Assembly: GCF_002209555.1 (NCBI RefSeq)
Contig: NZ_NJIF01000012.1
Span: forward strand, 106,279 to 170,278
Origin: Achromobacter insolitus
GTDB lineage: Bacteria > Pseudomonadota > Gammaproteobacteria > Burkholderiales > Burkholderiaceae_B
DNA length: 64,000 bases
Direction: 5' to 3'
Shown here: positions 20,884 through 29,553 of the stretch, piece by piece
Layout: each line of letters opens with the position of its first letter
Position numbering within the stretch: the stretch's first letter is position 1
The notes under the pieces: model-generated
Databases searched by the model: none
Seen by the model: only the letters and a program-made list of their open reading frames with translations
What the model was told of the DNA's origin: nothing
Position numbers and translations under genes: made by a program

Positions 20884-21321
20884 ATGCAACTGACCCGATT
20901 TACCGACTTTGGCCTGCGCGTCCTGATGTACCTGACGCAATGCCGGGACCGGCCCGCCGCAGTCACCATTCCGGAGATCGCCGACCGCTTCAGCGTGTCG
21001 CGCAATCATCTGGTGAAAGTGGTGCACTTCATGGCGCAGCAGGGTTGGGTCAGCACCTCGCGCGGCAAGGGCGGAGGGCTACGCCTGTCGCAATCCGCCG
21101 ACAGCTATCGGCTGGGCGACCTGATCCGGCAACTGGAACAGCAGGGGCCGTTGATCGACTGCCGCGAGCCTCCCTGTGCGCTGGACGGCTCCTGCCGGCT
21201 GTCCGGCGTGCTGGCGCAGACCCTGCAGGCGTTCTATGAAGCGCTCAATGGCCATACCCTGGCCGACCTGGTGCGCGATCCCACGGCCGCGGCCATCATC
21301 AGGCTGCATCGCGCCGCCTGA
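20884..21321 (+). CDS. nsrR: NO-sensing Rrf2-family repressor NsrR
   Basis: A 145-residue Rrf2 regulator. The winged helix (LTRFTDFGLRVLMYL to GGGLRLS) is followed by the three cluster ligands Cys93, Cys98 and Cys104 (CREPPCALDGSC), spaced as in E. coli NsrR, which holds a NO-sensitive iron-sulphur cluster. It follows hmp by 58 bases on the same strand and probably represses it through the operator at 19549, so the pair forms a feedback loop. It could also be called an IscR-like protein, but the length, cysteine spacing and neighbour favour NsrR. Confidence 0.93.
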   Translation: MQLTRFTDFGLRVLMYLTQCRDRPAAVTIPEIADRFSVSRNHLVKVVHFMAQQGWVSTSRGKGGGLRLSQSADSYRLGDLIRQLEQQGPLIDCREPPCALDGSCRLSGVLAQTLQAFYEALNGHTLADLVRDPTAAAIIRLHRAA

Positions 21322-21426
21322 GACGGGGCATGATGTTTTGTTATGGACCCTGCGGAGTTTGGCATTTGCCGCAGGGGGGGACGCGTCCCAGAATAGCGTG
21401 AATTCCCTGTCTTTCTGGATATAAGT

Positions 21427-22677
21427 ATGCGGGTTTGCGTAATCGGCGCGGGCGTCGTGGGCGTCACGTCGGCCTATTTCCTGGCGCGCCAGGGCCATGA
21501 CGTGGTGCTGGTGGACAGCCAGGCGCGTCCGGCGGAAGTGTCCAGCTACGCCAATGGCGGTCAGCTCAGTTATAGCTATGTGGCGCCGCTGGCCGGTCCC
21601 GGCGTGCTGCCCAGCGTGCCGGGCTGGTTGCTGCGCGAAGATTCCCCGCTGCGTTTCCGGCCCAGGCTGGATCCCCACCAATGGCGCTGGTGCCTGCAGT
21701 TCGCGCTGGCATGCCGGGCCTCGGTGGCCAAGGCCTCCACCGCCGAGCTGTCCAGCCTGTCCTATCTCAGCCGGGACGTCATGCATTCCCTGCTGGAGCA
21801 GGAAAATCTGGATTTCGGCCATCTGAAGAACGGCAAGCTCATTGCCTACCGCAGCACGGCCTTGCTGGACAAGGCGCGCGAACTGGTGGCTTACCAGGCC
21901 GCCCATGGCGCCGAGCAGCAGGTGCTGGACGCCGCGCAGACGCTGGCCCTGGAACCGGCGCTTGCCGGCATGGGGGGCAGCCTGGCAGGCGCCATCTATA
22001 CCCCCAGCGAAGAAGCGGGCGATTGCCGCCAGTTCACCGAGTCCCTGTTCGACCGCCTGCAGGGCATGGCCAACGTGCAATGCGCCATGTCCAACCCTGT
22101 GTCGGGCCTGCAGCGCGAAGGCCGCCGCATCGTGGCGGTGAACACGCGCGACGGGGACATCGGCGCCGACGCCATCGTGCTGGCGACCGGCATCGGCACG
22201 CGCGCGCTGCTCAAGCCGCTTGGCCACGACGTGCCGCTGTATCCCCTGAAGGGCTACAGCCTGAGCGTGCCGCTGGCCGAGGACGACGACGCGGTGGCGC
22301 CGCGCATCAGCGTGACCGATTATGAGCGGCGCATCGTCTACGCCCGGGTGGGCGGGGTGCTGCGCATCGCGGCCATGGTCGATATCGGCAGCGCCGACGC
22401 CGGCATCGATTCCGCGCGCATCGGGCTGCTTAAGCGGCAGGTTCACGAGGCTTTCCCCGCGTTGGACTTGCGTCAGGCCGTGCCGTGGGCGGGCCTGCGT
22501 CCGGCCACGCCCACCAGCAAACCGTTGATCGGGCGCAGCCACGCGGCCGACAACCTCTGGCTCAACATCGGGCAGGGCGCGCTGGGCTTCACCCTGGCCT
22601 GCGGCAGTGCCGCGCTGTTGACGGCGCAGATGGGCGGGTTGGAGCTGCCGCTGGATCCGGCGCCGTTCCGCCCGTAA
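21427..22677 (+). CDS. dadA: D-amino acid dehydrogenase small subunit (DadA-type flavoprotein)
   Basis: A 416-residue FAD-dependent oxidoreductase of the DadA family. The N-terminal dinucleotide motif GAGVVGVTSAYFLA (residues 8-21), the SSYANGGQLSYSYVAPLAGP segment and the C-terminal GLRPATPTSKPLIG are characteristic. DadA oxidises D-amino acids (notably D-alanine) to keto acids and passes electrons to the respiratory chain. The usual partner racemase gene dadX is not adjacent. Alone between nsrR and an EamA exporter. Confidence 0.9.
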   Translation: MRVCVIGAGVVGVTSAYFLARQGHDVVLVDSQARPAEVSSYANGGQLSYSYVAPLAGPGVLPSVPGWLLREDSPLRFRPRLDPHQWRWCLQFALACRASVAKASTAELSSLSYLSRDVMHSLLEQENLDFGHLKNGKLIAYRSTALLDKARELVAYQAAHGAEQQVLDAAQTLALEPALAGMGGSLAGAIYTPSEEAGDCRQFTESLFDRLQGMANVQCAMSNPVSGLQREGRRIVAVNTRDGDIGADAIVLATGIGTRALLKPLGHDVPLYPLKGYSLSVPLAEDDDAVAPRISVTDYERRIVYARVGGVLRIAAMVDIGSADAGIDSARIGLLKRQVHEAFPALDLRQAVPWAGLRPATPTSKPLIGRSHAADNLWLNIGQGALGFTLACGSAALLTAQMGGLELPLDPAPFRP

Positions 22678-22828
22678 TGGGGATGTCCATTTTGCGATAG
22701 TCGCTGCCTTTCCATCGGCAGACGGGCCAGATCGCGCTCAATAGGATGTTGATACTCCGCCGCGCACGCCGCTTCAGGGCGACGAACGCGGCCGGAGCCT
22801 ATCCCCTCATTCTCCGAGCGCAACCACC

Positions 22829-23731
22829 ATGTCCTATCTGTTTCCGTTGTTCGCCATTCTGTTCTGGGCGGGCAACGTCATCGTGTCCAAGATGGCCGCC
22901 AGCGCCATCTCGCCCACCGCCATCACTTTCTACCGGCTGGTGCTGGCGGTGTTCCTGATGGGCTTGTTCACGGCCGGCCCCGCGTGGCGCAACCGCAAGA
23001 CCATCCTGCGCCATTGGCCCAAGCTGGCACTGTACGGCGCCTTGTCGTCGGCCGTGTTCCAGGCGCTGTCCTACCGCGCGGCCGAAACCACCACCGCCAC
23101 CAACATGGCCATCCTGACCGCCTTGATTCCCTTGCTGAGCATGCTGCTGAGCGTGGTGATCCTGCGCGATCCCCTGACGTTGGGCATGGCAGCCGGCGGC
23201 GCGCTGTCGTTCCTGGGCTTGCTGTACCTGGTGGGCCAGGGAGACATGCTGAGCGTATTCCAGCAGGGTATTCATGTCGGCGATGGCCTGATGCTGCTGG
23301 CCGCCTTGTCCTATGCGCTGTACGGCGTGCTGCTGCGTCATTGGAAAGTGCCGCTGCCGGCTTGGCAATCCACCCTGGTGCAATCCATCTTCGCATTGCT
23401 CTACATGCTGCCGTTGTACCTGCGCGTGCCGGCGGCGCAGGCGGCGCTGGACATGAACACCGTGCCGCTGATTCTCTACGCCGGCATTTTCTCGTCGGTG
23501 CTGTTGTCTTTCCTGTGGATCGAAGGCGTGCACCGGCTGGGGCCGAACCGCTGCAGCATTTTCATCAATTTGCTGCCGCTGTTTACCGCGCTGGCCGCCT
23601 TCATCATGCTGCGCGAGCAACTGCACCTGTATCACCTGCTGGGCGGCGCGGTGACGCTGGCCGGCGTGTTGCTGGCGCAGACGGTGCAGCGCCCGCTCTT
23701 TGGCCGCGCCCGCGCGCTGGCGCTGGATTAG
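22829..23731 (+). CDS. EamA/DMT-family transporter
   Basis: A 300-residue inner-membrane protein with ten hydrophobic helices in two EamA repeats (residues about 1-140 and 155-290); the first starts YLFPLFAILFWAGNVIVSKM and the second carries GVHRLGPNRCSIFINLLPLF. Such proteins export metabolites such as amino acids. Substrate is not predictable. The 151-base gap after dadA suggests its own promoter. Confidence 0.88.
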   Translation: MSYLFPLFAILFWAGNVIVSKMAASAISPTAITFYRLVLAVFLMGLFTAGPAWRNRKTILRHWPKLALYGALSSAVFQALSYRAAETTTATNMAILTALIPLLSMLLSVVILRDPLTLGMAAGGALSFLGLLYLVGQGDMLSVFQQGIHVGDGLMLLAALSYALYGVLLRHWKVPLPAWQSTLVQSIFALLYMLPLYLRVPAAQAALDMNTVPLILYAGIFSSVLLSFLWIEGVHRLGPNRCSIFINLLPLFTALAAFIMLREQLHLYHLLGGAVTLAGVLLAQTVQRPLFGRARALALD

Positions 23732-23849
23732 GACGCATCCCGGCCGCAAGGCGCTTTGCACGGGTGCCGGGCCGGGGGCAGTTCACTGGCGTTCAAGACA
23801 GGTGCGAGCCTGCGCCGGCACAGTGGCTCTCTTTGACGGGAGAGAGTCG

Positions 23850-24809
23850 ATGAGCATGTTCCAGAGAACCGCCATTGCGCTGGCGCGCAGCCCCGGCGTG
23901 GGGCGGGCGATGCGGGCCATGGCCGCCCGCACGCCGCTGGCGGCCCGTTTCGTCGGCGGCGCGGACGTGGACGCGGCGGTCCGGACGGCCGTCCGGCTGC
24001 GCGAGGCGCACGGCATTCGGGCGTCCTTGTTCTACCTGGGCGAGTATGTGGATGATCCCGACGCCATCGAACACAACGTGGCGCAGGCGGTCGGCGCCTG
24101 CCAGGCGCTGGATCTGGCGGGGTTGGACGTGCACGTATCGGTCGATCCCACGGCGATCGGCTACATGCGGGATGACACGCTGGGCCAGGCCAACGCCCGG
24201 CGCATCGGGCTGGCGGTGCGCCGGCCGGTCGGGCTGGGGCGCGACTGGATGGTGCTGGACATGGAAGATTCATCCATTTGCGACCGCACCTGCGCGTTGC
24301 ACCGCGAATTGCTGCAAGCAGGCGTGCCGGCTGGCCTGACCCTGCAGGCGCAGCGGCGCCGCACGCCGGAAGACCTGGCCTGGGCGATCCGCCAACGCAC
24401 CTCGCTGCGGCTGGTAAAAGGCGCGTTTCCCGAACGCGCGCTGGACCACCACGGCCGCGCGCGCATCGACCAGGCTTATCTGGACGCCGCCTCTATCATG
24501 TTGTCGCGCGAGGCGCTGCAATCCGGGTTCCAACCCGTCTTCGGCACCCATGACGACCGCCTGGCGGGCGTCATCATGGAAATGGCGCGGGAACGAGGCT
24601 GGCCGCCGCAAGCCTTTGAATTTGAAATGCTTTACGGCGTGCGCCCGGACTGGCAGCTTGCGCTGCGCCGTTTGGGCTATAACGTCAGGGTTTATCTGCC
24701 CTTCGGCGGCGACTGGTGGCCCTATGCCGTGCGCCGCGTGGGCGAGAATCCCCGCAACGCATGGCTGCTGGCCCGCACGCTGACTTCGGACCAGAGCTAC
24801 TTCGGCTAG
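23850..24809 (+). CDS. Monofunctional proline dehydrogenase
   Basis: A 319-residue FAD-dependent (beta/alpha)8-barrel enzyme of the PRODH/PutB type, which oxidises proline to pyrroline-5-carboxylate. Family signals include VSVDPTAIGYMRDD, LVLD-like DMEDSS, LRLVKGAFPER, a GTHDDRL strand, EFEMLYGVRPDWQ and the flavin/proline-binding end RVYLPFGGDWWPYAVRRVGENP (only its parts are typical). The ATG at 23850 (after GGGAGAGAGTCG) is preferred to an upstream in-frame start lying in the exporter tail. It lacks the P5C dehydrogenase half of PutA, so a separate enzyme would be needed. An AraC regulator follows 21 bases downstream and may control it. Confidence 0.85.
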   Translation: MSMFQRTAIALARSPGVGRAMRAMAARTPLAARFVGGADVDAAVRTAVRLREAHGIRASLFYLGEYVDDPDAIEHNVAQAVGACQALDLAGLDVHVSVDPTAIGYMRDDTLGQANARRIGLAVRRPVGLGRDWMVLDMEDSSICDRTCALHRELLQAGVPAGLTLQAQRRRTPEDLAWAIRQRTSLRLVKGAFPERALDHHGRARIDQAYLDAASIMLSREALQSGFQPVFGTHDDRLAGVIMEMARERGWPPQAFEFEMLYGVRPDWQLALRRLGYNVRVYLPFGGDWWPYAVRRVGENPRNAWLLARTLTSDQSYFG

Positions 24810-24830
24810 GCGCCCCACCCAAATCCAACC

Positions 24831-25667
24831 ATGGCGGTTTCCCAACACATCTGGCATTGCGGCGCCGGCCTGCCTGGCGACGTGCTGATCGCCGACTTGC
24901 GCGCCTATCGCTATGCGCCGCATTTCCACGATGCCTGGTCCATCGGCGCCATCGCGCAGGGCCACTGCGCTTTCACCGTGCATGGCGAACCGGAAACTGC
25001 CGGCGAGGGCGATCTGGTGGTGATCGCGCCGGGGCAGGTCCACACTGGCGGCACCTCGGACGCGCCGCTGGCCTATCGCATGGCCTATATCGATCCCGCC
25101 TGGTTCAAGGACCACGAGCTTGCCCTGTTTGCCGGCGGCGCCTCGCTGGCCGGTCCGGTCATCCGCAACCCGGCGCTATGCCGGTCCTGGCTGGAGGCGC
25201 TTACGCCCGACGCCATTTCCGACGCCGAACGCCGTGCACGCATTTCCAGCGCCTTGTTCGGGCTGCTGGCGGCGCATGCGCAGGCCCGGCCGGCTCCGAC
25301 AGACGACGCGCCCGATGTCTGCGCGATGCTGCGTGAACGCATGGCATTGGACCCGGCTTGCGCGCCGGACCTCGAGGCTCTGGCCCGGGCGCAGGACCGC
25401 CACCGCACGACCCTGGTCAAGCAATTCGCCCGGCGCTACGGCCTGCCACCGCTGGCCTGGCTGCGCAACTGGCGGGTGGCGCGCGCCCGCGTGCTGCTGC
25501 GCGACGGCCTGGCGCTGGCGGACGCCGCGCACGCCGTGGGCTTTGCCGATCAAGCTCATCTGACCCGCGTATTCAAGCAGGTTTACGGCAGCACGCCGGG
25601 CGTGCTGCGCAGGGCAGGGGTGCCGGACTCCCAGACGTTGCGGGCGCGCGGCGTTTCCACCCGGTAG
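24831..25667 (+). CDS. AraC-family regulator
   Basis: A 278-residue regulator with an N-terminal AraC-ligand cupin (PHFHDAWSIGAIAQGHCAFT, GDLVVIAPGQVHTGG) and a C-terminal double helix-turn-helix ending in VGFADQAHLTRVFKQVYGST. It begins 21 bases after the proline dehydrogenase gene on the same strand, so the two are probably one transcription unit. Its 3' end overlaps the convergent oxidoreductase gene by 85 bases. Effector unknown. Confidence 0.85.
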   Translation: MAVSQHIWHCGAGLPGDVLIADLRAYRYAPHFHDAWSIGAIAQGHCAFTVHGEPETAGEGDLVVIAPGQVHTGGTSDAPLAYRMAYIDPAWFKDHELALFAGGASLAGPVIRNPALCRSWLEALTPDAISDAERRARISSALFGLLAAHAQARPAPTDDAPDVCAMLRERMALDPACAPDLEALARAQDRHRTTLVKQFARRYGLPPLAWLRNWRVARARVLLRDGLALADAAHAVGFADQAHLTRVFKQVYGSTPGVLRRAGVPDSQTLRARGVSTR

Positions 25668-26257
25668 TCCGAATATTTCTGGGTAAAGAACGCGGCGCCC
25701 AGGTCCGCCGCGGCTTGCAAGGGCTGGCGTGGGTCCGCCGCGATTTCGCCGCGCAGGTTGCCGGCGCCGTGCACATAGCCGATGAAATCCGAGTGCGTAT
25801 AGCGGGCGTATTCCTGGATCTGGTGCACGATGCCCAGCGCCGCGCCAGGATAGGTTTCCTCGGACGCCACCGCCAAGCCCAGCCGTTTGCCGGTCATGCG
25901 CTCTTTGACGCGTTCCGGCTCCGGGCCTTGGCCGGCATAGTGGCTGAACGAGCGGTCAAAAAACGCCTTGGTCTGCGCCGACATGCCGTACCAGTAGATC
26001 GGCGTGCAGATGAGCACGCCGTCCGCGGGAAGGAAGTGTTCCAGGAACAGCTCGGAATAGCGGTCGGGCGGCGCGGATGCGTGGCGCAGATCCGGGAGGA
26101 AGGACTGGATGTAGTCGTCCAGGAACAGCAGCGTGGCGGCAGTGCCCGCCGCCTCGGCGCCGCGCAGCGCGGCCGCGCCCAAGGCTGCGCTGTTGCCGTC
26201 GCGCCTAGGGCTGCCGACCAGGATCAGCAGGCGCTTGATTGGATGATCTGAATTCAT
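25583..26257 (-). CDS. Flavodoxin-fold NAD(P)H-dependent oxidoreductase
   Basis: A 224-residue protein with the flavodoxin-like FMN phosphate loop LVGSPRRDGNSAAL (residues 12-25), the CTPIYWYGMSAQTKAFFDRS motif of NADPH-dependent FMN reductases and quinone reductases, and a conserved YIQSFLPDL segment. It probably reduces quinones or azo/nitro compounds. It is divergent from a LysR regulator across a 128-base gap with two palindromes, a typical regulator-target pair. The last about 28 codons overlap the opposite AraC gene. Confidence 0.85.
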   Translation of the reverse strand: MNSDHPIKRLLILVGSPRRDGNSAALGAAALRGAEAAGTAATLLFLDDYIQSFLPDLRHASAPPDRYSELFLEHFLPADGVLICTPIYWYGMSAQTKAFFDRSFSHYAGQGPEPERVKERMTGKRLGLAVASEETYPGAALGIVHQIQEYARYTHSDFIGYVHGAGNLRGEIAADPRQPLQAAADLGAAFFTQKYSDYRVETPRARNVWESGTPALRSTPGVLP

Positions 26258-26277
26258 GTTTGATCCCTATTCTGAAC

Positions 26278-26293
26278 ATGGATGGTTCCATGC
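26278..26293. promoter_or_regulatory. Palindrome near the oxidoreductase start
   Basis: CATGGA-TGGT-TCCATG, a perfect 6-base inverted repeat 21 bases upstream of the oxidoreductase ATG. Possible operator; no regulator is proven. Confidence 0.35.
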
Positions 26294-26351
26294 TTGCCAG
26301 AAAATTTAGCGACTTCCCGTCATTGGCGACAAACGATGAATCCTTCAGTAA

Positions 26352-26368
26352 GATGAATTAATTTCATC
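26352..26368. promoter_or_regulatory. Palindrome upstream of the LysR gene
   Basis: GATGAA-TTAAT-TTCATC, a perfect inverted repeat with an AT-rich centre 18 bases before the LysR start, suited to LysR-type autoregulation. Confidence 0.45.
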
Positions 26369-26385
26369 ACTCGGGCGGGAATTCA

Positions 26386-27276
26386 ATGTTCGCCACGCTA
26401 CCTGTTACCGCGCTGCGCACATTTGAGGCGGCGGCCAGGCTTGGCAGCTTCAAGCTGGCCGCGGCCGAGCTGGCGGTAACGCCCACGGCAGTGTCCCATC
26501 AGGTCAAGGCGCTGGAGCGGCATGTGGGGTTTGCGCTGTTTGAGCGTGTGCCGCGCGGCGTGCGCCTGACCGATAAGGGCGCGCGCCTGTTTGCCGGCGT
26601 GCATGACGCCTTGCTCGATGTGGCGCAAACCCTGGATGCCTTGCGCGCCGCGCCGGCCTCGGGCGCCTTGACCGTATCCACCACCCATTCGTTCGCGGCT
26701 CTGTGGCTGGTGCCGCGCCTGGGTCGCTTTTACGCGGCGTTTCCGCAGTACCAGCTAAACCTGAACACCAACCCCGAACCCATCGACCTGCTGCGCGAAG
26801 CCAGCGTGGACCTGGCCATCCGCTACAGCCGCGACCACTGGCCGGGGCTGCACGCCGCCTGCTCGCTGCAGGAATGGTTCGGCGTGTATGGTTCGCCGGC
26901 GTTGGCTGCCCGGCCGGCAAAGCGCGCGCCGTCGCTGGTGACGGTGCGCTGGCGCGATTCGCAGTTGTACGATCAGGGTTGGCTGGACTGGTGCGAGGCG
27001 GCCGGCCTGCCGGCCTGGCGGCAACCGGCGGCGCTGCACGCCTATACCGAAGAGCACTATGCCTTGCAGGCCGCGATCGCCGGCCAGGGGTTGGTGTTGG
27101 CAAGCTCCGTCATGGTGTCGGACAGCGTGGCCGCGGGGACCCTGGTGGCGTACCGGCCCGAGGTGAGGGTGGCCGGAGCGGCTTATACGGCGTTGTGCGC
27201 GCCGGGCCGCGAACGGCATCCGCCGGTCAGGGCTTTTCTTGACTGGCTGCGCAAGGAATTCGAGGGCCAGGCATGA
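26386..27276 (+). CDS. LysR-family regulator (GcvA-like)
   Basis: A 296-residue LysR regulator: winged helix at residues 6-63 (LRTFEAAARLGSFKLAAAEL, TPTAVSHQVKALE), then a periplasmic-binding-like effector domain with STTHSFAALWLVPRL and DLAIRYSRDHWPG typical of the GcvA/DsdC group. It is divergent from the flavodoxin-fold oxidoreductase and its last four bases overlap the start of the next AraC gene (ATGA), so it is also coupled to that gene. Confidence 0.88.
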   Translation: MFATLPVTALRTFEAAARLGSFKLAAAELAVTPTAVSHQVKALERHVGFALFERVPRGVRLTDKGARLFAGVHDALLDVAQTLDALRAAPASGALTVSTTHSFAALWLVPRLGRFYAAFPQYQLNLNTNPEPIDLLREASVDLAIRYSRDHWPGLHAACSLQEWFGVYGSPALAARPAKRAPSLVTVRWRDSQLYDQGWLDWCEAAGLPAWRQPAALHAYTEEHYALQAAIAGQGLVLASSVMVSDSVAAGTLVAYRPEVRVAGAAYTALCAPGRERHPPVRAFLDWLRKEFEGQA

Positions 27277-28292
27277 GGCAGATCTCCCAACTGATGCGCA
27301 GCGGCAGCTTGAACGGCTACGTCGAACTGGTCGAATCGCTGGGCCGGGATCCCTATGCCTTCATGCGCAGCGTCGGGCTGGAAGCGAAGTTCCTGGAAGA
27401 TCCGGAGATGTTGATCCCGCGCGACGCAGCGCGCGAGTTGCTGGAAATCACGGCCCGCGCCACGCGCATCGAAGACTTCGCGCTACGCCTGGCGGCGCGG
27501 CGCAAATTGTCCGCGCTAGGCCCCATCAGTCTGGTATTGCGGGAAGAGCCCACGCCCAGGCAGGCGCTCGATACGCTGTGCCGCTACCTGAAACTGGTGA
27601 ACGCCTCGCTCATCATCCGCGTCGAGGACGCGGGCGGCGTGGTGATCATCCGCGAAGACCTGCTGCCCACGCCCGGCCTGCAGATGCGGCAATCGGTGGA
27701 GCTGGCGGTAGGCACCATGTTCTGCCTGTTGCGCGAGCTGATCGGGCAGCAGTGGCAGCCCCTGGACGTTTGCTTCACGCACCGCCCGCCCAAGGACGTC
27801 GCTGCGCATCGCGCCTTCTTCAGGCGCGGCGTCAAATTCAACCAGGAATTCAACGGTCTGGTCTGCGCGGCCGCCGATCTGGCCAGGCCGCAGGAGCAGG
27901 GCGACCAGGTGGCCGCAGGCCTGGCCAGGAAGTATCTCGAAGCGGCCATGACCCGCCAGGGAGAAAGCGCGCAGGAAACCTGCCGCCGGATCATCCTGGC
28001 ATTGTTGCCCGGCGGCGCCTGTTCCGCGCCGGAGGTGGCGCGCTTTTTGCACATCGACCGCCGCACGCTGCACCGCCGCCTTGAAGCGGAAGGACTGAGT
28101 TTCAGCCGTGTGCTGGACGAGGTGCGCTCGGATCTGGTCAAGCACCATTTGCGCGAAAGCGACCTGCCTCTGGGCGAAGTGGCGGAGCTGCTCGGTTTTT
28201 CCCGGCCAAGCAGCTTCAGCCACTGGTTCCTGGTCCGGTTCGGATGCAGCGCCTCTCAGTGGAGCAAGCAGGCCGCCGAATCAGGAGCCTGA
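27273..28292 (+). CDS. AraC-family regulator with arabinose-binding-type N-terminal domain
   Basis: A 339-residue regulator of the OruR/ArgR-like AraC subgroup: an N-terminal domain of the PF12625 type (LVESLGRDPYAFMRSVGL, LGPISLVLREEPTPRQALD) and a C-terminal HTH (ARFLHIDRRTLHRRLEAEGL, EVAELLGFSRPSSFSHWF). Its start overlaps the LysR stop by four bases. It lies 147 bases upstream of the Bug-BKACE operon on the same strand and is a good candidate to control that operon, though this is only inferred from position. Confidence 0.85.
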   Translation: MRQISQLMRSGSLNGYVELVESLGRDPYAFMRSVGLEAKFLEDPEMLIPRDAARELLEITARATRIEDFALRLAARRKLSALGPISLVLREEPTPRQALDTLCRYLKLVNASLIIRVEDAGGVVIIREDLLPTPGLQMRQSVELAVGTMFCLLRELIGQQWQPLDVCFTHRPPKDVAAHRAFFRRGVKFNQEFNGLVCAAADLARPQEQGDQVAAGLARKYLEAAMTRQGESAQETCRRIILALLPGGACSAPEVARFLHIDRRTLHRRLEAEGLSFSRVLDEVRSDLVKHHLRESDLPLGEVAELLGFSRPSSFSHWFLVRFGCSASQWSKQAAESGA

Positions 28293-28439
28293 ATACAGTC
28301 CCAAATTAGCAAGCTTATGTCCCAAAAAGGCAAGTATCAATGCCAGGGGCGGCGGATACTTGTGCCCACAGATCAGACATTGCGCCAAGCCAGCAACCCA
28401 AGCGGGCGCAGCAGTCCGACAATGAGCAAGGAGACAAAG

Positions 28440-29408
28440 ATGAAACTGCAGCAATTCGCGCGCACGGCGTTGGCGCTGGCCGGATGGTCGCTGGCATTCA
28501 GTGTTTGGGCGTCGAGCGACAAGCCTTTGCGCGTCATCGTTCCGGGGCCCGCAGGCGGCACCGTGGATACCGCCGCCCGGGTGATCGGACAGCAGATGTC
28601 GGCGGATACCGGGCGTCCGGTCATTATCGAGAACCGGCCCGGCGCGACGGGATCGATCGGGCTGAGCGCCATGTTGAAGGCCGACCCCGACGGCAACACG
28701 ATTGCGTTGGGCCCGAGCAATATGTTGGTCGAAGCGCCGCAAGTGATGAAAGTGCCTTACGACCCTCTCAAGGACATCGTGACCATCGCCCGCGTGGCCT
28801 ACACGAGCTATGCGCTGGTGAGCGCCGCGGACTATCCGGCCCAGGACTTCCAGGGTCTGGTCGCGCATTTGAAGGCACGCAAAGGCAAGACGTCTTTCGC
28901 CAGCTACGGCACAGGCACGGTGTCGCAGTATTCAGGCCTGATCTTCAGCAGCCAGGCCGGGCTGGACATGCAGCACGTGGCCTACACAGGGTCGCCGCAG
29001 GCGCTGCAGGACGTCATCGGGCGCCAGGTCGACATCATGTTCGACGGCATGGTGACTTCCTTGCCCTTGATCAAGAGCGGCAGGCTGCGCCCCTATGCGG
29101 TAGCCGGGAAAAGCCGCTACAGGCAACTGCCCGATGTGCCGACGATGACGGAACTCGGCTATCCGGAGATCCAGTTCCAGGGACAGGTGTGCTTCTACGG
29201 TTCGAGCAAGTTGCCGCCCGATGTCCTGGCCAGTCTACAGGCTGTCATCAGCAAGGCGGCTGCGGTCCCGGCAGTGCAGCAAAAGCTGTCCGACGTAGGG
29301 CTGGAACCCGACGTGAACACCGATACCTCCGGACTGTTGGCTGAGAACAGGCAGACCTCCCAGCGCAACGCCGCCATCGTCAAAAAGTTCGACATCCGGG
29401 CCAACTGA
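28440..29408 (+). CDS. Bug-type periplasmic solute-binding protein
   Basis: A 322-residue periplasmic receptor. I take the ATG at 28440, behind a strong AAGGAG, which gives a Sec signal peptide cleaved near VWA (residue 24). Bug signatures: LRVIVPGPAGGTVDTAARVI, IENRPGATGSIG, HVAYTGSPQALQDV, PDVPTMTELGYPE. It is the first gene of an operon with a BKACE enzyme and a second Bug receptor, so its ligand is probably a carboxylate that feeds the BKACE reaction. No transporter membrane subunits are encoded nearby. Confidence 0.9.
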   Translation: MKLQQFARTALALAGWSLAFSVWASSDKPLRVIVPGPAGGTVDTAARVIGQQMSADTGRPVIIENRPGATGSIGLSAMLKADPDGNTIALGPSNMLVEAPQVMKVPYDPLKDIVTIARVAYTSYALVSAADYPAQDFQGLVAHLKARKGKTSFASYGTGTVSQYSGLIFSSQAGLDMQHVAYTGSPQALQDVIGRQVDIMFDGMVTSLPLIKSGRLRPYAVAGKSRYRQLPDVPTMTELGYPEIQFQGQVCFYGSSKLPPDVLASLQAVISKAAAVPAVQQKLSDVGLEPDVNTDTSGLLAENRQTSQRNAAIVKKFDIRAN

Positions 29409-29553
29409 CCCGCTTCCTCTTTCCTTTCAGCGCCGCGCCTTTCGGGCCGCCGGTACGAGCCGGCACGTCCGTGGTCAACGCGCGCCCGCGTCGCCGCGCT
29501 GGCTCGATGCAGCGCGACCCATTTTTCACCTACCCAGCCGGAGAACCCACGCC

